From NCBI RefSeq assembly GCF_020085105.1, contig NC_058045.1, forward strand, positions 23,036,833 through 23,100,832: a stretch of 64,000 nt of DNA, given 5' to 3'. A program made the translations under genes and the position numbers. The notes beneath the pieces are model-generated. The model saw nothing but the letters and a program-made list of their open reading frames with translations. It was not told the origin of the DNA and did not search any database. The DNA comes from Siniperca chuatsi (Eukaryota > Chordata > Actinopteri > Centrarchiformes > Sinipercidae). Below, piece after piece: positions 49,520 to 60,719 of the stretch (position 1 is its first letter; the number at the start of each line of letters is the position of its first letter).

Positions 49520-52500
49520 CTGCAGGTTAAAATACCAACATTTTTTAATGTTTACCTAATTACCTAATGATATTTCCTCAATCAAACCTTCCAATCAATC
49601 TGTCAGTCTATCTATGAATGTAATAATCATTTTCACTCACCTGTAGAAAAAGGCATGAAGGCCTCTGGCTTCACAAACTCTCCCTTCTCATTGAGGAAGT
49701 TTTCAGGGTTGAATTCATGGGGGGTTTTCCACTGTCCCTCCTCATTCAGTACTGACGACAGGTTGGGGATGATAATGGTTCCCTGAAGTACAAACAACAA
49801 AGAAGAAAAAAGGTCTATTAAAATGACTACTATGACTCTCACCACTGTGGATCCTCTTTCCCATGCTTTTACACTGAGTCGCATTTAATCAGAAACCCGT
49901 AGGTTCAATCTGGATGCCAAAAATATGTTTTAATGCTAACAAAAAATGTTAAAAGATACATTCACAATTCACACATCAATACTCACAACTTTCTAACTAC
50001 ACAGAAAGGTATGAAACAATCTTTGATACTCTACAACTAAAACCATAAGAATTACAGAATGACACCGAATTCTTCTGACATTTTTTATGTGACATGATTT
50101 TAAGTCTAAACTATTACTAATTTACAACAGCAAATCTGTTTTGGATGAAATGTAATGCTGCCCAGATGTTTTTTTTATCAAAATGAATAATAATAAATGT
50201 ATCAGTAAAATGTAAAAGGCACATAAACCATGGAGAAATGAGCATTTTCATACAAATCATTTAACATCTTAAACTCTTGATTAAATTTAGCATATTGCGG
50301 TTCATTGAAGCTGTATGATGCTTAAATTGAGTGATATATTCAAACCCAAGATGTTATGTTTTTAATGGCTACAAAGCTACATTGTAAATAGTCTAAATAT
50401 CTATTTGAATAATTTTATACACATGGATGTCCACCTGATTATAATATTAAGTTCTGTGGGTTTGAAAAGTGCTTCATAGAACCACATTGTAAAGATGGTT
50501 GTAAAGACTGGAAATTTTAGCATAATTTCTCTCACTCAAGTTTCTTGGACACACAATTCTAAAGTAAATTTGGCCTGTAAGTGCTCAGAGGGATATTCCT
50601 ATGATAAGCCTTTTCTATATATTTTTTTAATTCTTTTGGATTTGTTGGGTCTCTGTAAATAATATTATAAAGAGTACGGTCTAGACCTGCTCTATAGGAA
50701 AAGTGCTATGAGATAACTTGTGTTATGAATTGGTGCTATGTAAATAAAATTAATTTGAATTCTGACACCAATTATATTTTCTTCTTACCCTGGGTATGGA
50801 GTATCCCATTAACTCTGTGTCTTTAGTGGTGCAGTGGAAAATACTAAGAGGAACAGTGTCAGCCATCCTCTGGATCTCATGAATGACAGCCTGCATGACA
50901 GAGACAGCTGTTAAAGCATCACACTACATCTCAGATATTTTAGATAACTGAGATTTTACACTTCACAGCATTTTGAAAAAACAAAAATCAGATACAAAAT
51001 AGGATGTGTGAACATGAATATGATCCAATAATCCTTGTACCTGCACATAGGGCATCTGGTGTCTGTGTTCAAAAGTGGCTTGATCCTTCCCATCCAGAAC
51101 TTTGTCTATTTCCTGCTGACAGCACTCTGAGGAATACAGAGAGAAAGACAGCATGGACAGTGGGAGACAAAAAGTGAGACAGTTAACAGAAAGAGAGAAC
51201 AATGCAAGTGTATGAGCTACATGACAGCCTGAACTGTGTAAGCTGATTCAAAAGGAAACTGTTTCAAACTGTTTGTAGAGATAGTAAATGACATGCAGGT
51301 GTGTTGTCCATGTGACAAAAATAAAGTGAGACAAATATGTTTAAAAAGATCTTTTGTCCATGGATAAGCATCAGTTTGCCATGTCATTGTCTCAGACTGA
51401 ACCCCTGAAAAAGAGGAATAGTCATACGATAAACATGAGTCTACTGCCACGCAAGCTTCTCTTTGATGCTGTACTGAGCTTTGAACTAAATGCTAATGTC
51501 AGCATGCTAACATGCTCACACTGACACTGCTAACATGCTGATGGTTAGCAGGTGTAATGTTTATTGTTGTTCTCCATGTTAATTTAGCATGCTAACATTT
51601 GCTAATTAGTACAAAGTACAGCTGAGGCTGATGGAAATGTCATTTGTTTTTCAGTTATTTGGTCATAAGCCAAAGTAAAAGAGTAAATTCAAACTTTGAC
51701 CTGATGATGGCCCTACATCAAAAGTCAGAGGATCACCAAAGCGATTACAATTCATTGTCTGGTGACCATGACTGTGTGTACCAAATTTCATGGCAGTTCA
51801 TTCAATAATTGTCAAGATATTTAACTGAAAACCACAAATGTCAACCTCATGGTCAGGGGATCATCAAAGTCATTAGGATACATCACCTGGGAACTACGAA
51901 TGTCAAAACAAAATACAATACAAAATTTCATGTCAATCCATATAACAGCTCTTGAGATATTTCAGTCAGACTGGCTGACATTGCCATCCCTAGAGCCTCT
52001 AGCATGGCTAAATAAAGTAGAGACTGACAGATACATATAGGCTACCCTGTATCTGTGGATAGTTCATTAGGTAGAGGAAGGCAGTGAGCAGGGTGTTGGC
52101 AGTTGTGTCAGTCCCAGCAAAGTGAAGATCCAAAATAAATGCACAAAGCTGGTCTTCAGAAAATGACGAGCCATCATCTCCTCTCTTTGCAAGCAGACAA
52201 GAGAGAGAAAGAGTGAGTAAATACTGTGCATTCTGTCACCGCCGCTGCAGCAAAAATGTTTTACCAATCAACATCATGCCAGTTCATAGGTTCATACCAG
52301 CTGCTCTGAACAGAATTCTTCTTGTTAACAAAAAGACACACACACACACCTTATCCAGTTCATCCAGGTAGCAGTCTATGAAATGCCGTGGTTTACCAGG
52401 AATTCGGGTCTTTTTGTTTTCAGCCAACACCTCCAAACGTCTTACATGTGCAATCTGGCAAGAAATAAACAGGTTTATCAAGTTTTAGAAACATTTAGTG

Positions 52501-55500
52501 CTGTGAGTGTATTTGTGTCTGTATCCTCCTCTCCCCTCTCTCCAGGTTCTGCTCTTCCCTCTCATTACTTGTGGATCACACCTGAGTCCACTTCCAGTCA
52601 GGAGTGGGAGCTTAAAAGCCTGGGGAGAACTGCTGATGATTGCCTGTGTGTGTGCGTGCTGTGACTCATGACAAGTGACTCGTGGACCGGCCTCTTCCAG
52701 TTTGAAGAAGCACATTTGTGTTGAACCTTGTATTTACTTATATTGTAAATTAAACATATTTTTGTCTTCATACAACTGTTTTCCTTTCCCTCCTTTTAAA
52801 AACCTGGGGTTATAAATTAATTTATTACTCCCGTCATCCCCTGGCCTTTCTGGGGATGTAACATAATTGGGGGCTCGTCCAGGATTAATTTTGAAAGGAG
52901 ATCTGAAAATTGTTTCATTTATAGGCCGGAGTTCTCTCTCCGGAGAGAGTTGGAGCTGAAAAGGTTGGAGGCTGAAACGGCCATTAAAACGCACCAGTTA
53001 GTACTGCAGAAGGTCACTGTCGGTGCACGCTCTATTTCTGATTCCAGTGCATATTTCTGTGGTCCCCGCTTTTAGAGAGTGTGAGGTTGAGTCATATTTT
53101 AGTGCATATGAGCGTATTGCAGTTGCTTTGCATTGGCCGTGAGATGTGTGGGCATTTCTTTTGCATTGTAAGCTAGCTGGTAAGGCTCAGGAGGCTTGTT
53201 CATCCCTGTCTGTTGAAGACAGTGTTGTTTATGAAAAAGTAAAACGCACCATTTTGTGAGTGTATGAGCTGGCTCCAGAGGCATATAGACAGTGTTTTTG
53301 AAGCCTTACAAAAACAACAAGGGGTCCTACTTGACCGATGGTGTTCCTTGTGTAAGGCTGAAGACTTCTGATTGTGAGCTCATGCTGCTTAAAGAATTTA
53401 AGAACTGAGTGTACCATCATTACCTAAATGAGCAGAAGGTAACCACTCTGCAGCAGGCTGCTGGTGACATGCCAGTCACTTGTGCCACTTTGCCGGTGTC
53501 AGGTGCTAGAGATGAGAAACTGTGGGGGAGTTTTTGGTCACAAGCCTGGTCATCTGGTGGCTGACTGTCTAACACTGCAACGAAAGCAGCAAGCAGCAGT
53601 TCCAAACCGAAGGGTGTGGGGCTAATTAAAACTGTGTATCCCGGTGGTCAGTCTGTCACAAAAAAAAAGTGAGCCAGATGACTGCTTTAAATCTTTCATC
53701 TCTGATGGGTTTGTGTCTCTTACAGGGAAGGCTGAGGACCAGTGCCCGATCACGGTGCTGCGAGACACTGCTTGCTCGCAGTCCATCATTCTCTCCAGTG
53801 TCCTGCTCCTGGGTGCTGAATCTGCCTGTGATGTGAGCTGTGGTGAGAGGTATTGGAATGAGTTTAGTGCCCGCACCTCTTCATCGCATACATGTGCAGT
53901 CTTAGTTGATTACTGTTTTTTTCCTGTTAGCTGTCCGATCCTGTTTCCCTATTGACGGTATTGATTTCGTCATGGGAAATGAGATAGCTGGTGGTGACAT
54001 TTTTCCTGTTCCTGAGGTTGTTGGTGTTCCCATTTCTGATACTGAGCTTGGTGACCTGGTCCAACATCATCCAGAGTGTTTCCAGTTAGTGTTCTGACCC
54101 CAGCTCAGGCCCATAAGCCAGCCCAGGATGATATTGACATGAGGCTCTCGTCAGCGCTCAGAAAGGTGAACAATCGTTAGCAAAAGGTTTTGCCGCAGCC
54201 GTTGAGAATCCTAGTATGTGTAATGAAAAGCAAAAGCAACAAATGTCGACAGCATGTGCTTGAGCTAGCACATGAGCACTTGTGGTCTGGTCATTTGGAG
54301 GTCACTAAAATGTACAACTGTGTCTTAAAACATTTCTTTTGGCCAGGTATGAAGGCAGATGTGGTGCGTTTCTGAAAAACCTGCCACACTTGCTGATTTG
54401 GTTGTGGGCAAACCAAATCAGCTAGTGCCTCCAGCCCCTTTGCACCCTATTCCCACTGTTGGTGAGCCCTTTGAGCATGTCATTGTTATTGTGTTGGTCC
54501 ATTGCCCCAAATAAAGTCAGGTAGCTAGTTTCTGGTAATGGTTTCCACTGGGTTCCCTGAGGCATTTCCATTGTGGAAGATTACCACCCCAGCCATCACT
54601 AGCACTTTAATAAAGTTCTTTACCACTTTTGGGCTTCTGAAGGTTGTGCAGACCGAGTGGGGAACGAATTTTCTCTCCAAAACTTTAAACAGACTTTGCA
54701 GTCCTTGGGTGTCTCACTCTGTGTCCAGCACCTATCATCCAGAGTAACAGGGTGCACTTGAACGCTGGCACCAAACTCTGAAGTCAATGTTGCGTAAGTA
54801 CTGTCAAGATACAGGGAAGAGCTGGGATGAAGGGGTACCTTTTGGTCTCTTTTCCATCCATAATGCTAAACAGGAGTCGCTTAGGTTCAGTCCTGCTGAA
54901 CTTGTGTTTGGTCACAATGTGCATGGCCCTCTGAAGGTATTAAAGGAGCATTTTATGTCTAGTTCTTGTACAAAGACTAATGTGCTGGATTTTCCAGTCT
55001 CTCAGTGCAGGGAACAGTTGTATTGCGTGTTCTAGTTGGCAAGAGAAGCTCTCTCCTCTTCCCAGGGTGGTATGAAGGAGTGGTTTGACAGGAAAGTGAT
55101 GGAGCGACAGGTGTTTCAGACTGGTGATAAAGTTTTAGTTCTTCTGCCAATGTCTGCTCTTTCTGCTTGTTTCTCCAGTCCCTATGTGGTGAAAAACAAG
55201 GTGTCTGACACAGATTATGTTGTACACACACCTGAGCAGCAAAGAAAAACACATTTGTGCCACATTAACATGTTGAAAGCCTATCATTTCTGAGAAGCTG
55301 TTCAGGGGAAGCAGGAAAAAACTCTGGAGACTGCTGCCCCAGAAGAGAGCTCTGCTTTCTTGGTTTGTGTGGGATCCCCTCTGATGATGGTTTGACTATG
55401 TGTGCTGACAGTTAGCAGTGTAGTAATTTGTCCAATTCCGAGTTTTTGACTAGCATTGCATCACAGCTGTCCTACCTGTCGGAACACGAGCGTGATGATA

Positions 55501-58500
55501 TAATCAACTTGGTCGGTTCCTACCCCACTCTGTTTAGTGATGTGCAGTCATGTACTACCATGTTGCATCATGATATTGATTCTGCTGCTCGCATCAAACA
55601 GCATGCTTATCATTGTCCAGTAGGAAATAGAGAGATAATGAGGAACGAGGCTGAGTACCTGCTGGAAAATGGTTTAGCCCGGCCTAGTCATAGTCCCTGG
55701 AGCTCCCTGTGTTTACTGGCTCCTAAATCTCATGGCACTCCCTGTTTCTGTACAGATTTCAGTTAACGCAGTGACTACTAGTACTACTTTCCCTTGACTC
55801 GCATAGAGGACTGTATTGACAGCATTGGACCGGCTGTGGTTATCACAAAGTTTGACTTAAAGGATACTGGTAGGTTCCTTTGAGCCCCAGAGCTTCTAAT
55901 GCCTCTGCGTTTGTAAACCTGGACCACTTTTTGCAGTATACAGTGATGGCGTTTGGTATGAGGAATGCACCTGCCACTTTCCAGTGCCTGATGCATATAG
56001 TACTTAAAGATCGCCTCACTGTAAGGTGTATCTCGTCGTGTACTCCAACACCTGGGAAAAACATATTTCCACTTTGACATTAGTGTTCTGGCAGCTTGCT
56101 GAGGCATTGCTGATGCTAAATCCTGCCAAGTGTGAGTTTGGGAAGGCTGTTGTCACTTACCTGGGAAAACAGGTAATTTAATGTTTTTTTGCCAGACTTT
56201 GAAATTAACACTTTACAAAACATACCTTGAACATCTTAAAGGCTCTCTGGAAGGGCAGTGGTAGGTTGCGCACTAGAGGAATAGAGTCATATATCTGTAT
56301 GGGAGAGAGCCGTGTTACAGTTCTCAGTGGCAATTTGATAATAAATTAGTTGGTTTGCTAAATAACTATGTACCAATAATAAAAAGGTACAATGTACTGT
56401 AGTACTGAGATAATCTCCATATCCACTTCTTTTTGTTCTAACATGTATTGTTCACAAGCTAATCTAGATCATTTCAGATAAGAGATATAATGGTTCAGTA
56501 TTCATCATCTATCTCACACTGCTTTTACTGAGCAACTTTACATATTCACTCTACATTTATAGTAGTGTTGCTATGTCATTGAGTGGTTTTGTTGTCAAAA
56601 ATGTGACTCACCATACCCCAGCGCCCGTTGATTATTTTGGAAGTCTCATGAAAAAAGCCAACAAAAAACTTCATGAACTCATCCTCATAGTCGAACTGCC
56701 GAGCAAACAGAACTTGGCAGATGACGTTGCAGGCTGCACAGTGGAACAGCAGGTGTGGATTCATGGTCTTACCTGCAAAAACAACATGAACAACGATTCT
56801 TGGACATGACATTGACCAAAATAGTCACTAATTGTCTAAACCTCATATACTTAAATTTAAAAAAAGAGAAAAAAGATATAAGGAGAAAAAAACAAGATAA
56901 AGATATTGACTTCTGGGTTTCTGGTTTTCAGTACAGAGTTAAAAAGATCAATTTCTAGATCCTGATGTCCTGCGCAATATCAGTGTTTAGCTGTATAAAC
57001 AAAGTGTGTTTAGCTGTGTCCTGTTTGTGAGCAAAATGGACATACCAACACTCTGCTCCAATAGCTTTATGATGTGATCTATCTCTCCCAGAATGCTCTG
57101 CTCCATGGACTGTTTCCCCAGAGCAAGGTTTCTCAGGGTCATCAGACCAAAGCGCCGTTGCTCTCTCCAGCCAGGGTTATAATCAGCTAGAATCACTCCG
57201 GGAGCATGAGCTACAGGAAGAAAAAGTGTATTCAGTTTCACTGTAAAAAACATTTATAAAAGCAAAATGCACTGAATGTTTCAGTGCAAGTTTAAATGTC
57301 CATATTATTATTAACAACTGCTTGAGCTGCCTTCTGACCCACCATCATCAACACATAACATTAATAATGACACTGAGATTAACAGCAATGCACTCTGCTG
57401 AGCAAGAAAATATGTTCAGCAGAGTGCATTGCTGTTAATCTCAGTGTCATTACTAATACTACCATCCAGTGGTGGAAAGTAACTAAGTACATTTGCTCAA
57501 GTACTGTACTTAAGTAAGTATGAAATATTAAATATCATACTTTATACTTCACTACATTTATTGACATGACAGATATAGTTATTAGTTACTTTTCAGATTA
57601 AGATTTTATGTAAAAAAACAACAACATATGATTAATTTGTAAAATACACTACATTGACTTGTTTTTGGCTTGTGACCCCTGACATAAAATCAGTGTCTAG
57701 TTGGGGCCCCTCATTTTAGGTTCTCAGTTCCTAAGATTGATTTCCTCTTTAAACTTGCAAAATGGTTTAATTTACTGTAAATAACCTACAAGGTAAAATT
57801 ATTCAATATTTCACATAAAAGTAAAGATTCAGCCCAGAATCCAAATAATGAGTAGAACATTGTGTAGCAGAACTTAGTTTTTTCTTTGTTCCTACTGCAT
57901 TAATGATCTCTCAACTGCTCAGATTTACTTGTGACCCTTTGAGGGTAAAATAATTAAAACTAGCTCCACCTGGGGCAGCTACAACAGTAAAATGCTGCTT
58001 ACACATAGATGCATCAGTATTAACAATCTAACAGTGTCATATCGTATATATCAGTCACAGGGGGCATTCACTGCAGAACCAGTAATTTTAAGTTTTTTTA
58101 GTTAAGTATTATTTCTCTGTGAAAAGACAATGTACTGGTATAATATATTTGTTCTTGCTTTGCCAGTTTACTCAGTAACTAAGTGCTGTAGTTAAGACAA
58201 TTTCGTACTTGAGTATTTCCACTTGATGCTACTTCAAACTTCTACTCCATACCTTTTAGAGGGAAATGTTGTGCATTTTACCCCACAATATTCTATTTAA
58301 CAACTGTAGATTTTACATCAAAACTACCCAACAGCAGTAGGTAAAAATTAGTACAACCAGCTCCAACATTAAAATGCTGCTTACACATCAATGCATTAAG
58401 AATAATAAGATATACGTGTATGACACTGTGATGGGTGCCATTCTGCTTAAAAAGTACTTTTGATACTCAAGTAGTTTTCTGGTCATACTTATGTACTTTT

Positions 58501-60055
58501 ACTTCAGTAAAATTATCAGTGCAAGACTTTGTAATGGAGTATTATTACACTGTGGTATTTATATTTTTACTCTGGTAAAGGATATAAATACTTCTGCCAC
58601 CACTGGTTAATATGGTGAGTCACTATGAATTTGACTGTGCTTATTCTGAGACCCACAATAAAGTGTGTGTCAAAACTGATCAAGCATCAGAGTTTGGACA
58701 CGATCACTGGGCATCAGGATAAGTGAGATTTGTGCAATTTGACTTTGTTGTCTTAAGGTGAACCATCTGCCCTCTGAAAACAAACATGCCCATTTCAGTT
58801 GAGCAATCATGTGATTAGAAAACAAGTCAAATCAAGCTACCAAAAGAGAAAAGAAAGACAGGAGCAAGAAAGAAAACAATCAGAGGGGAATCAGCTGTTT
58901 TGTGAACACAACTTCCTACCTGTGTGTCAGAATGGGTTAATATTGGTATGTAGATTTTTGTGCTACACCACTGAGTATAATAAATGACTATGTATGGACC
59001 CTGGTGACATCAGAGCAACAACTCACCAGAGAAATTAATCCCAAACAGCACAGGGTGACAGGACACCATACTTATCAGGAATGAATGAATGATGGCATCC
59101 AATGAAAGTCACTCTAGACAAAAAGCTAGAACTAGCTCTGTACCTTTCATTTGTACAACATGATTGACCATTAGGTCTTGTGGTCTGCCAGAGAAGTCAG
59201 CAGCTTTGTTGACCAGGGCCTCTTTCAAGGCCTGCAGCCCATTGATGATGACAGCAGGCCTGGAACCAATGAAAAGGCTGTAGACGTTACCATAGCGTTT
59301 GGCCAGCTGGGGACAAAGACATAGTAGATTACAATTACTAGGATTTATGAATTATGACCTTTATGCAGTGCAATCATCTGCCACTGTAATGATTCAAGTT
59401 GCTATTAGTAGGAGTAGTGGTAGCAGTTAAATGAGTGATATTACTTTAAGCACATATTGCTGCTACATCCACTTTGATAGATATTTCTCATCTAACAGAA
59501 TGATCTGCCTCACTTTAAAGCACTTTTATTGCTCAATGCTGATAAATAATCCAGTATATGATGACAGAATAAGTCACCCCAGATGAATGTCTTGGGTCAT
59601 TTTGGGTGACGGACTCAGCTCACCAGACAAGCCTGAGCATAGCATTTTCTGCCTCTGGTGTGAAACAAAGGCTATTAAATGATTTTGTATTAAGCAAAAT
59701 CCATGATTTTCCCAATCCCTAGCTAAGAAGTAGAGAAACAGAGTTCAAGTCAGATACATACAGTGTGACACAGTAAAAAACAGAGATGCAAAAATAATGA
59801 CCATTTTTGGATTAAAAGAGTGTCACTCTATAGAATTTTAAATAATCCATCAGTACATGAATTCAGTATCTTAGTAACATTATTTTACTTTACCCTCTCC
59901 AGATCTGCAATGGGGCTCTCCAGACTGAGCTGCAGCAAGTTCCCAAAGATGGGGATAGGTCGGGGGCCTGGAGGGAAATTTTTGGCTCTGTGGGTCTGAA
60001 AGAGGAACAGGAAGAGCAAAACAGCCACCAAGAGTAGAGCCACAGATGCACACAT
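49314..60055 (-). CDS. Cytochrome P450 family 2 gene A, CYP2X-like (11 exons)
   Basis: A haem-thiolate monooxygenase anchored in the ER membrane, oxidising lipophilic compounds with electrons from P450 reductase. Eleven exons in consistent phase give 499 residues, normal for CYP2. Visible: hydrophobic N-terminal anchor (2-19), Pro-rich hinge [13 protein letters not shown] (about 27-39), C-helix WREQR (123-127), I-helix AGTDTT (298-303), ExxR as EIQR (355-358), FNPENF (408-413), and haem loop FSTGPRMCLG with Cys436. All key residues are intact. Classical CYP2 exons 5 and 7 are each split by an extra intron. A truncated retrotransposon sits antisense in intron 5. From memory the closest subfamily is CYP2X; CYP2J/N/P are alternatives. 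Substrate unknown. A tandem relative lies upstream. Confidence 0.93.
49641..49782 (-). CDS. CYP2 gene A exon 10
   Basis: 142 bases, the standard CYP2 exon 8 length. Acceptor cttcag|GGAACC, donor CTACAG|GTGAGT. Reads [20 protein letters not shown] through FMPFSTG. Confidence 0.95.
50789..50890 (-). CDS. CYP2 gene A exon 9 (K-helix ExxR)
   Basis: 102 bases, acceptor atgcag|GCTGTC, donor CCCAGG|GTAAGA. Reads [24 protein letters not shown] is the ExxR motif. Confidence 0.94.
51041..51126 (-). CDS. CYP2 gene A exon 8 (first half of classical exon 7)
   Basis: 86 bases, acceptor ttcctcag|AGTGC, donor GTGCAG|GTACAA. Reads [20 protein letters not shown] and RHQMPYVQ. With exon 9 it totals 188, the classical exon 7 length. 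Confidence 0.92.
51475..52010 (-). repeat. TTAGCATGC-type repeat, longest copy
   Basis: From 'gagctttgaactaaatgcta' and 'gtcagcatgctaacatgctc' on through 'gatgatggccctacatcaaa', 'aaatttcatggcagttcatt' and 'gctgacattgccatccctag'. It shows the interior missing from shorter copies. Lies in CYP2 gene A intron 7 (between exons 7 and 8). Confidence 0.7.
52046..52184 (-). CDS. CYP2 gene A exon 7 (I-helix)
   Basis: 139 bases, acceptor tgcaaag|AGAGG, donor ATACAG|GGTAGC used after the G. Contains [20 protein letters not shown], the oxygen-activation helix with the conserved Thr. Confidence 0.9.
52350..52454 (-). CDS. CYP2 gene A exon 6 (second half of classical exon 5)
   Basis: 105 bases, acceptor cttgccag|ATTGCA, donor GATAAG|GTGTGT leading into a short (TG)n. 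Reads [20 protein letters not shown] and CYLDELDK. With exon 5 it sums to 174 bases, close to the usual 177. Confidence 0.9.
52499..52863 (+). repeat. Gmr1-type element 5' LTR
   Basis: The 3' edge is set by 'ggatgtaaca' four bases before the primer site. The 5' edge is uncertain, near 'tgctgtgagtg'. No second LTR copy is present in the window. Confidence 0.55.
52868..52885 (+). other. Primer-binding site, tRNA-Pro-type
   Basis: 'tgggggctcgtccaggat' differs at one base from the tRNA-Pro-complementary site used by murine gammaretroviruses and some LTR elements. Confidence 0.8.
52930..53640 (+). pseudogene. Gag-like remnant with SCAN-like region
   Basis: Broken frames show [20 protein letters not shown] (coiled coil) and then '[18 protein letters not shown]', '[13 protein letters not shown]' and '[14 protein letters not shown]' pieces. 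These resemble the Gag capsid of Gmr1-type elements, from which the vertebrate SCAN domain has been proposed to derive. At least six stops interrupt it. Confidence 0.6.
53690..54100 (+). pseudogene. Aspartic protease remnant
   Basis: [10 protein letters not shown] occupies the place of the catalytic D-T/S-G motif, with Ala replacing Gly. A later frame shift leads into [17 protein letters not shown], the usual end of this protease. Inactive on both counts. Confidence 0.65.
54170..55300 (+). pseudogene. Ty3/gypsy integrase remnant
   Basis: Zinc-binding part: [20 protein letters not shown], then [10 protein letters not shown] and a CHTC pair after a stop at 54,373. The core reads [12 protein letters not shown] (in place of the usual TDxGTxF, so the second Asp is Glu) and a damaged YHPE-stop region where the catalytic Glu should follow. 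The C-terminal [10 protein letters not shown] and [10 protein letters not shown] motifs are typical. Broken by four or more stops. Confidence 0.85.
55420..56176 (+). pseudogene. Ty3/gypsy reverse transcriptase remnant, truncated
   Basis: [20 protein letters not shown], then PCFCTDF, then after a frame shift [24 protein letters not shown] and [18 protein letters not shown]. The Y-x-D-D catalytic block between them is damaged. It ends at about 56,176, inside the region before RNase H. Confidence 0.85.
56226..56294 (-). CDS. CYP2 gene A exon 5 (first half of classical exon 5)
   Basis: 69 bases, acceptor ccatacag|ATATAT, donor TTCAAG|GTATGT. Reads [20 protein letters not shown]. Its donor lies about 50 bases from the broken end of the retrotransposon. 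Confidence 0.88.
56612..56772 (-). CDS. CYP2 gene A exon 4
   Basis: 161 bases, the standard CYP2 exon 4 length. Acceptor tttgcag|GTAAG, donor GGTATG|GTGAGT. Starts [20 protein letters not shown]. Confidence 0.93.
57046..57210 (-). CDS. CYP2 gene A exon 3 (C-helix)
   Basis: 165 bases, acceptor cctgtag|CTCATG, donor GTGTTG|GTATGT. Contains [20 protein letters not shown]; Trp and Arg of WxxxR contact haem propionates. Confidence 0.93.
57365..57452. repeat. Perfect 37-bp inverted repeat with 14-base loop
   Basis: Left arm 57,365-57,401, loop 57,402-57,415, right arm 57,416-57,452. The arms are exact reverse complements. It lies in CYP2 gene A intron 2 and stops 14 bases before a CAGTGGTGG-type transposon. 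Confidence 0.97.
57467..58605. mobile_element. CAGTGGTGG-type non-autonomous DNA transposon, full copy
   Basis: Ends are CAGTGGTGG and CCACCACTG. Next to the ends are 'aactaagtacatttgctcaa' on one side and 'taaatacttctgc' on the other. It has no coding frame. Size and ends suit a non-autonomous hAT-like element widely found in fish. No matching 8-base target duplication is evident. Confidence 0.75.
59144..59306 (-). CDS. CYP2 gene A exon 2
   Basis: 163 bases, the standard CYP2 exon 2 length. Acceptor tccccag|CTGGCC, donor GAAAG|GTACAG. Reads [20 protein letters not shown] and onward. Confidence 0.94.
59894..60055 (-). CDS. CYP2 gene A exon 1
   Basis: 162 bases from ATG (60,055-60,053) to donor GAGAGG|GTAAAG, phase 0. 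Encodes the anchor [19 protein letters not shown] and the Pro-rich hinge. Confidence 0.92.
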
Positions 60056-60175
60056 GATGAAATTGAGTCTTATGAATTTACACTCTCCTTTTCATTCTGG
60101 CTCTGCCATTATATTAGCTTTCCAAACCCACACAACCTTTGCACAGTCATGTGGCCTGCAGAGTTACGGCATAAG

Positions 60176-60184
60176 GTTATTTAT
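60176..60184 (-). promoter_or_regulatory. Possible TATA box of CYP2 gene A
   Basis: CATAAATAA on the minus strand, about 120 bases upstream of the start codon, a spacing that would leave a 5' leader of roughly 90 bases. Inferred from position only. Confidence 0.3.
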
Positions 60185-60719
60185 GCGTTACCCACTGATT
60201 TGGCCCAAAGATCTGCCGCAGGAGATAAGAGTCTGGCCACCACAGTTATCACTGACACAACAACTAATAAAACAACTCAAATTTTAAAGACATGCTAAAT
60301 GTTCCTCACTGGACATGCCTCAATCCTCAGTCTTGTCTGATGTGAGAAACTTTCCATGCTCCTAATGTTTGATTTACCTTCTGAAGAAGGTAAAGCACAG
60401 TGGAGAGGTCACATAATAATAATAATAGTAGCTTGGGAACACCTCAGAATGACTTAAACTTTTTCCAACATGTCTCTGGCCCAGTCATACATGGATTTGG
60501 TCTCTTTTGGTTTTTCAGTAAACTTACTTTGCACTCAAGATACCTGTGTCTCTGATCATAAATGCACTGTTTACTATAAAGAATAAACCAATTGGACCCA
60601 ATTACTTTGATAAATCTTTTAGACATCATTTCATGTTCCAAAATGTAACTTTGATAAAACATATGAATTCTTTCAATTTTGAACTTGAAGACAAATCTCT
60701 GGTTCAGCTTTTGAAAAAC

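Larger units (their letters stand above)
52499..56176 (+). mobile_element. Gmr1-type Ty3/gypsy LTR retrotransposon, 3'-truncated
   Basis: Order on the plus strand: LTR (about 52,499-52,863), tRNA-Pro-type primer site (52,868-52,885), Gag (about 52,930-53,640), protease (about 53,690-54,100), integrase (54,170-55,300), then reverse transcriptase (55,420-56,176). Integrase before reverse transcriptase is the copia-like order reported for Gmr1 elements within Ty3/gypsy. RNase H and the 3' LTR are missing; the copy stops abruptly after YLGKQ. Many stops and frame shifts make it inactive. It is antisense in CYP2 gene A intron 5. A rearrangement of an ordinary gypsy element is the alternative explanation, but the smooth junction between the two domains argues against it. 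Confidence 0.85.
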
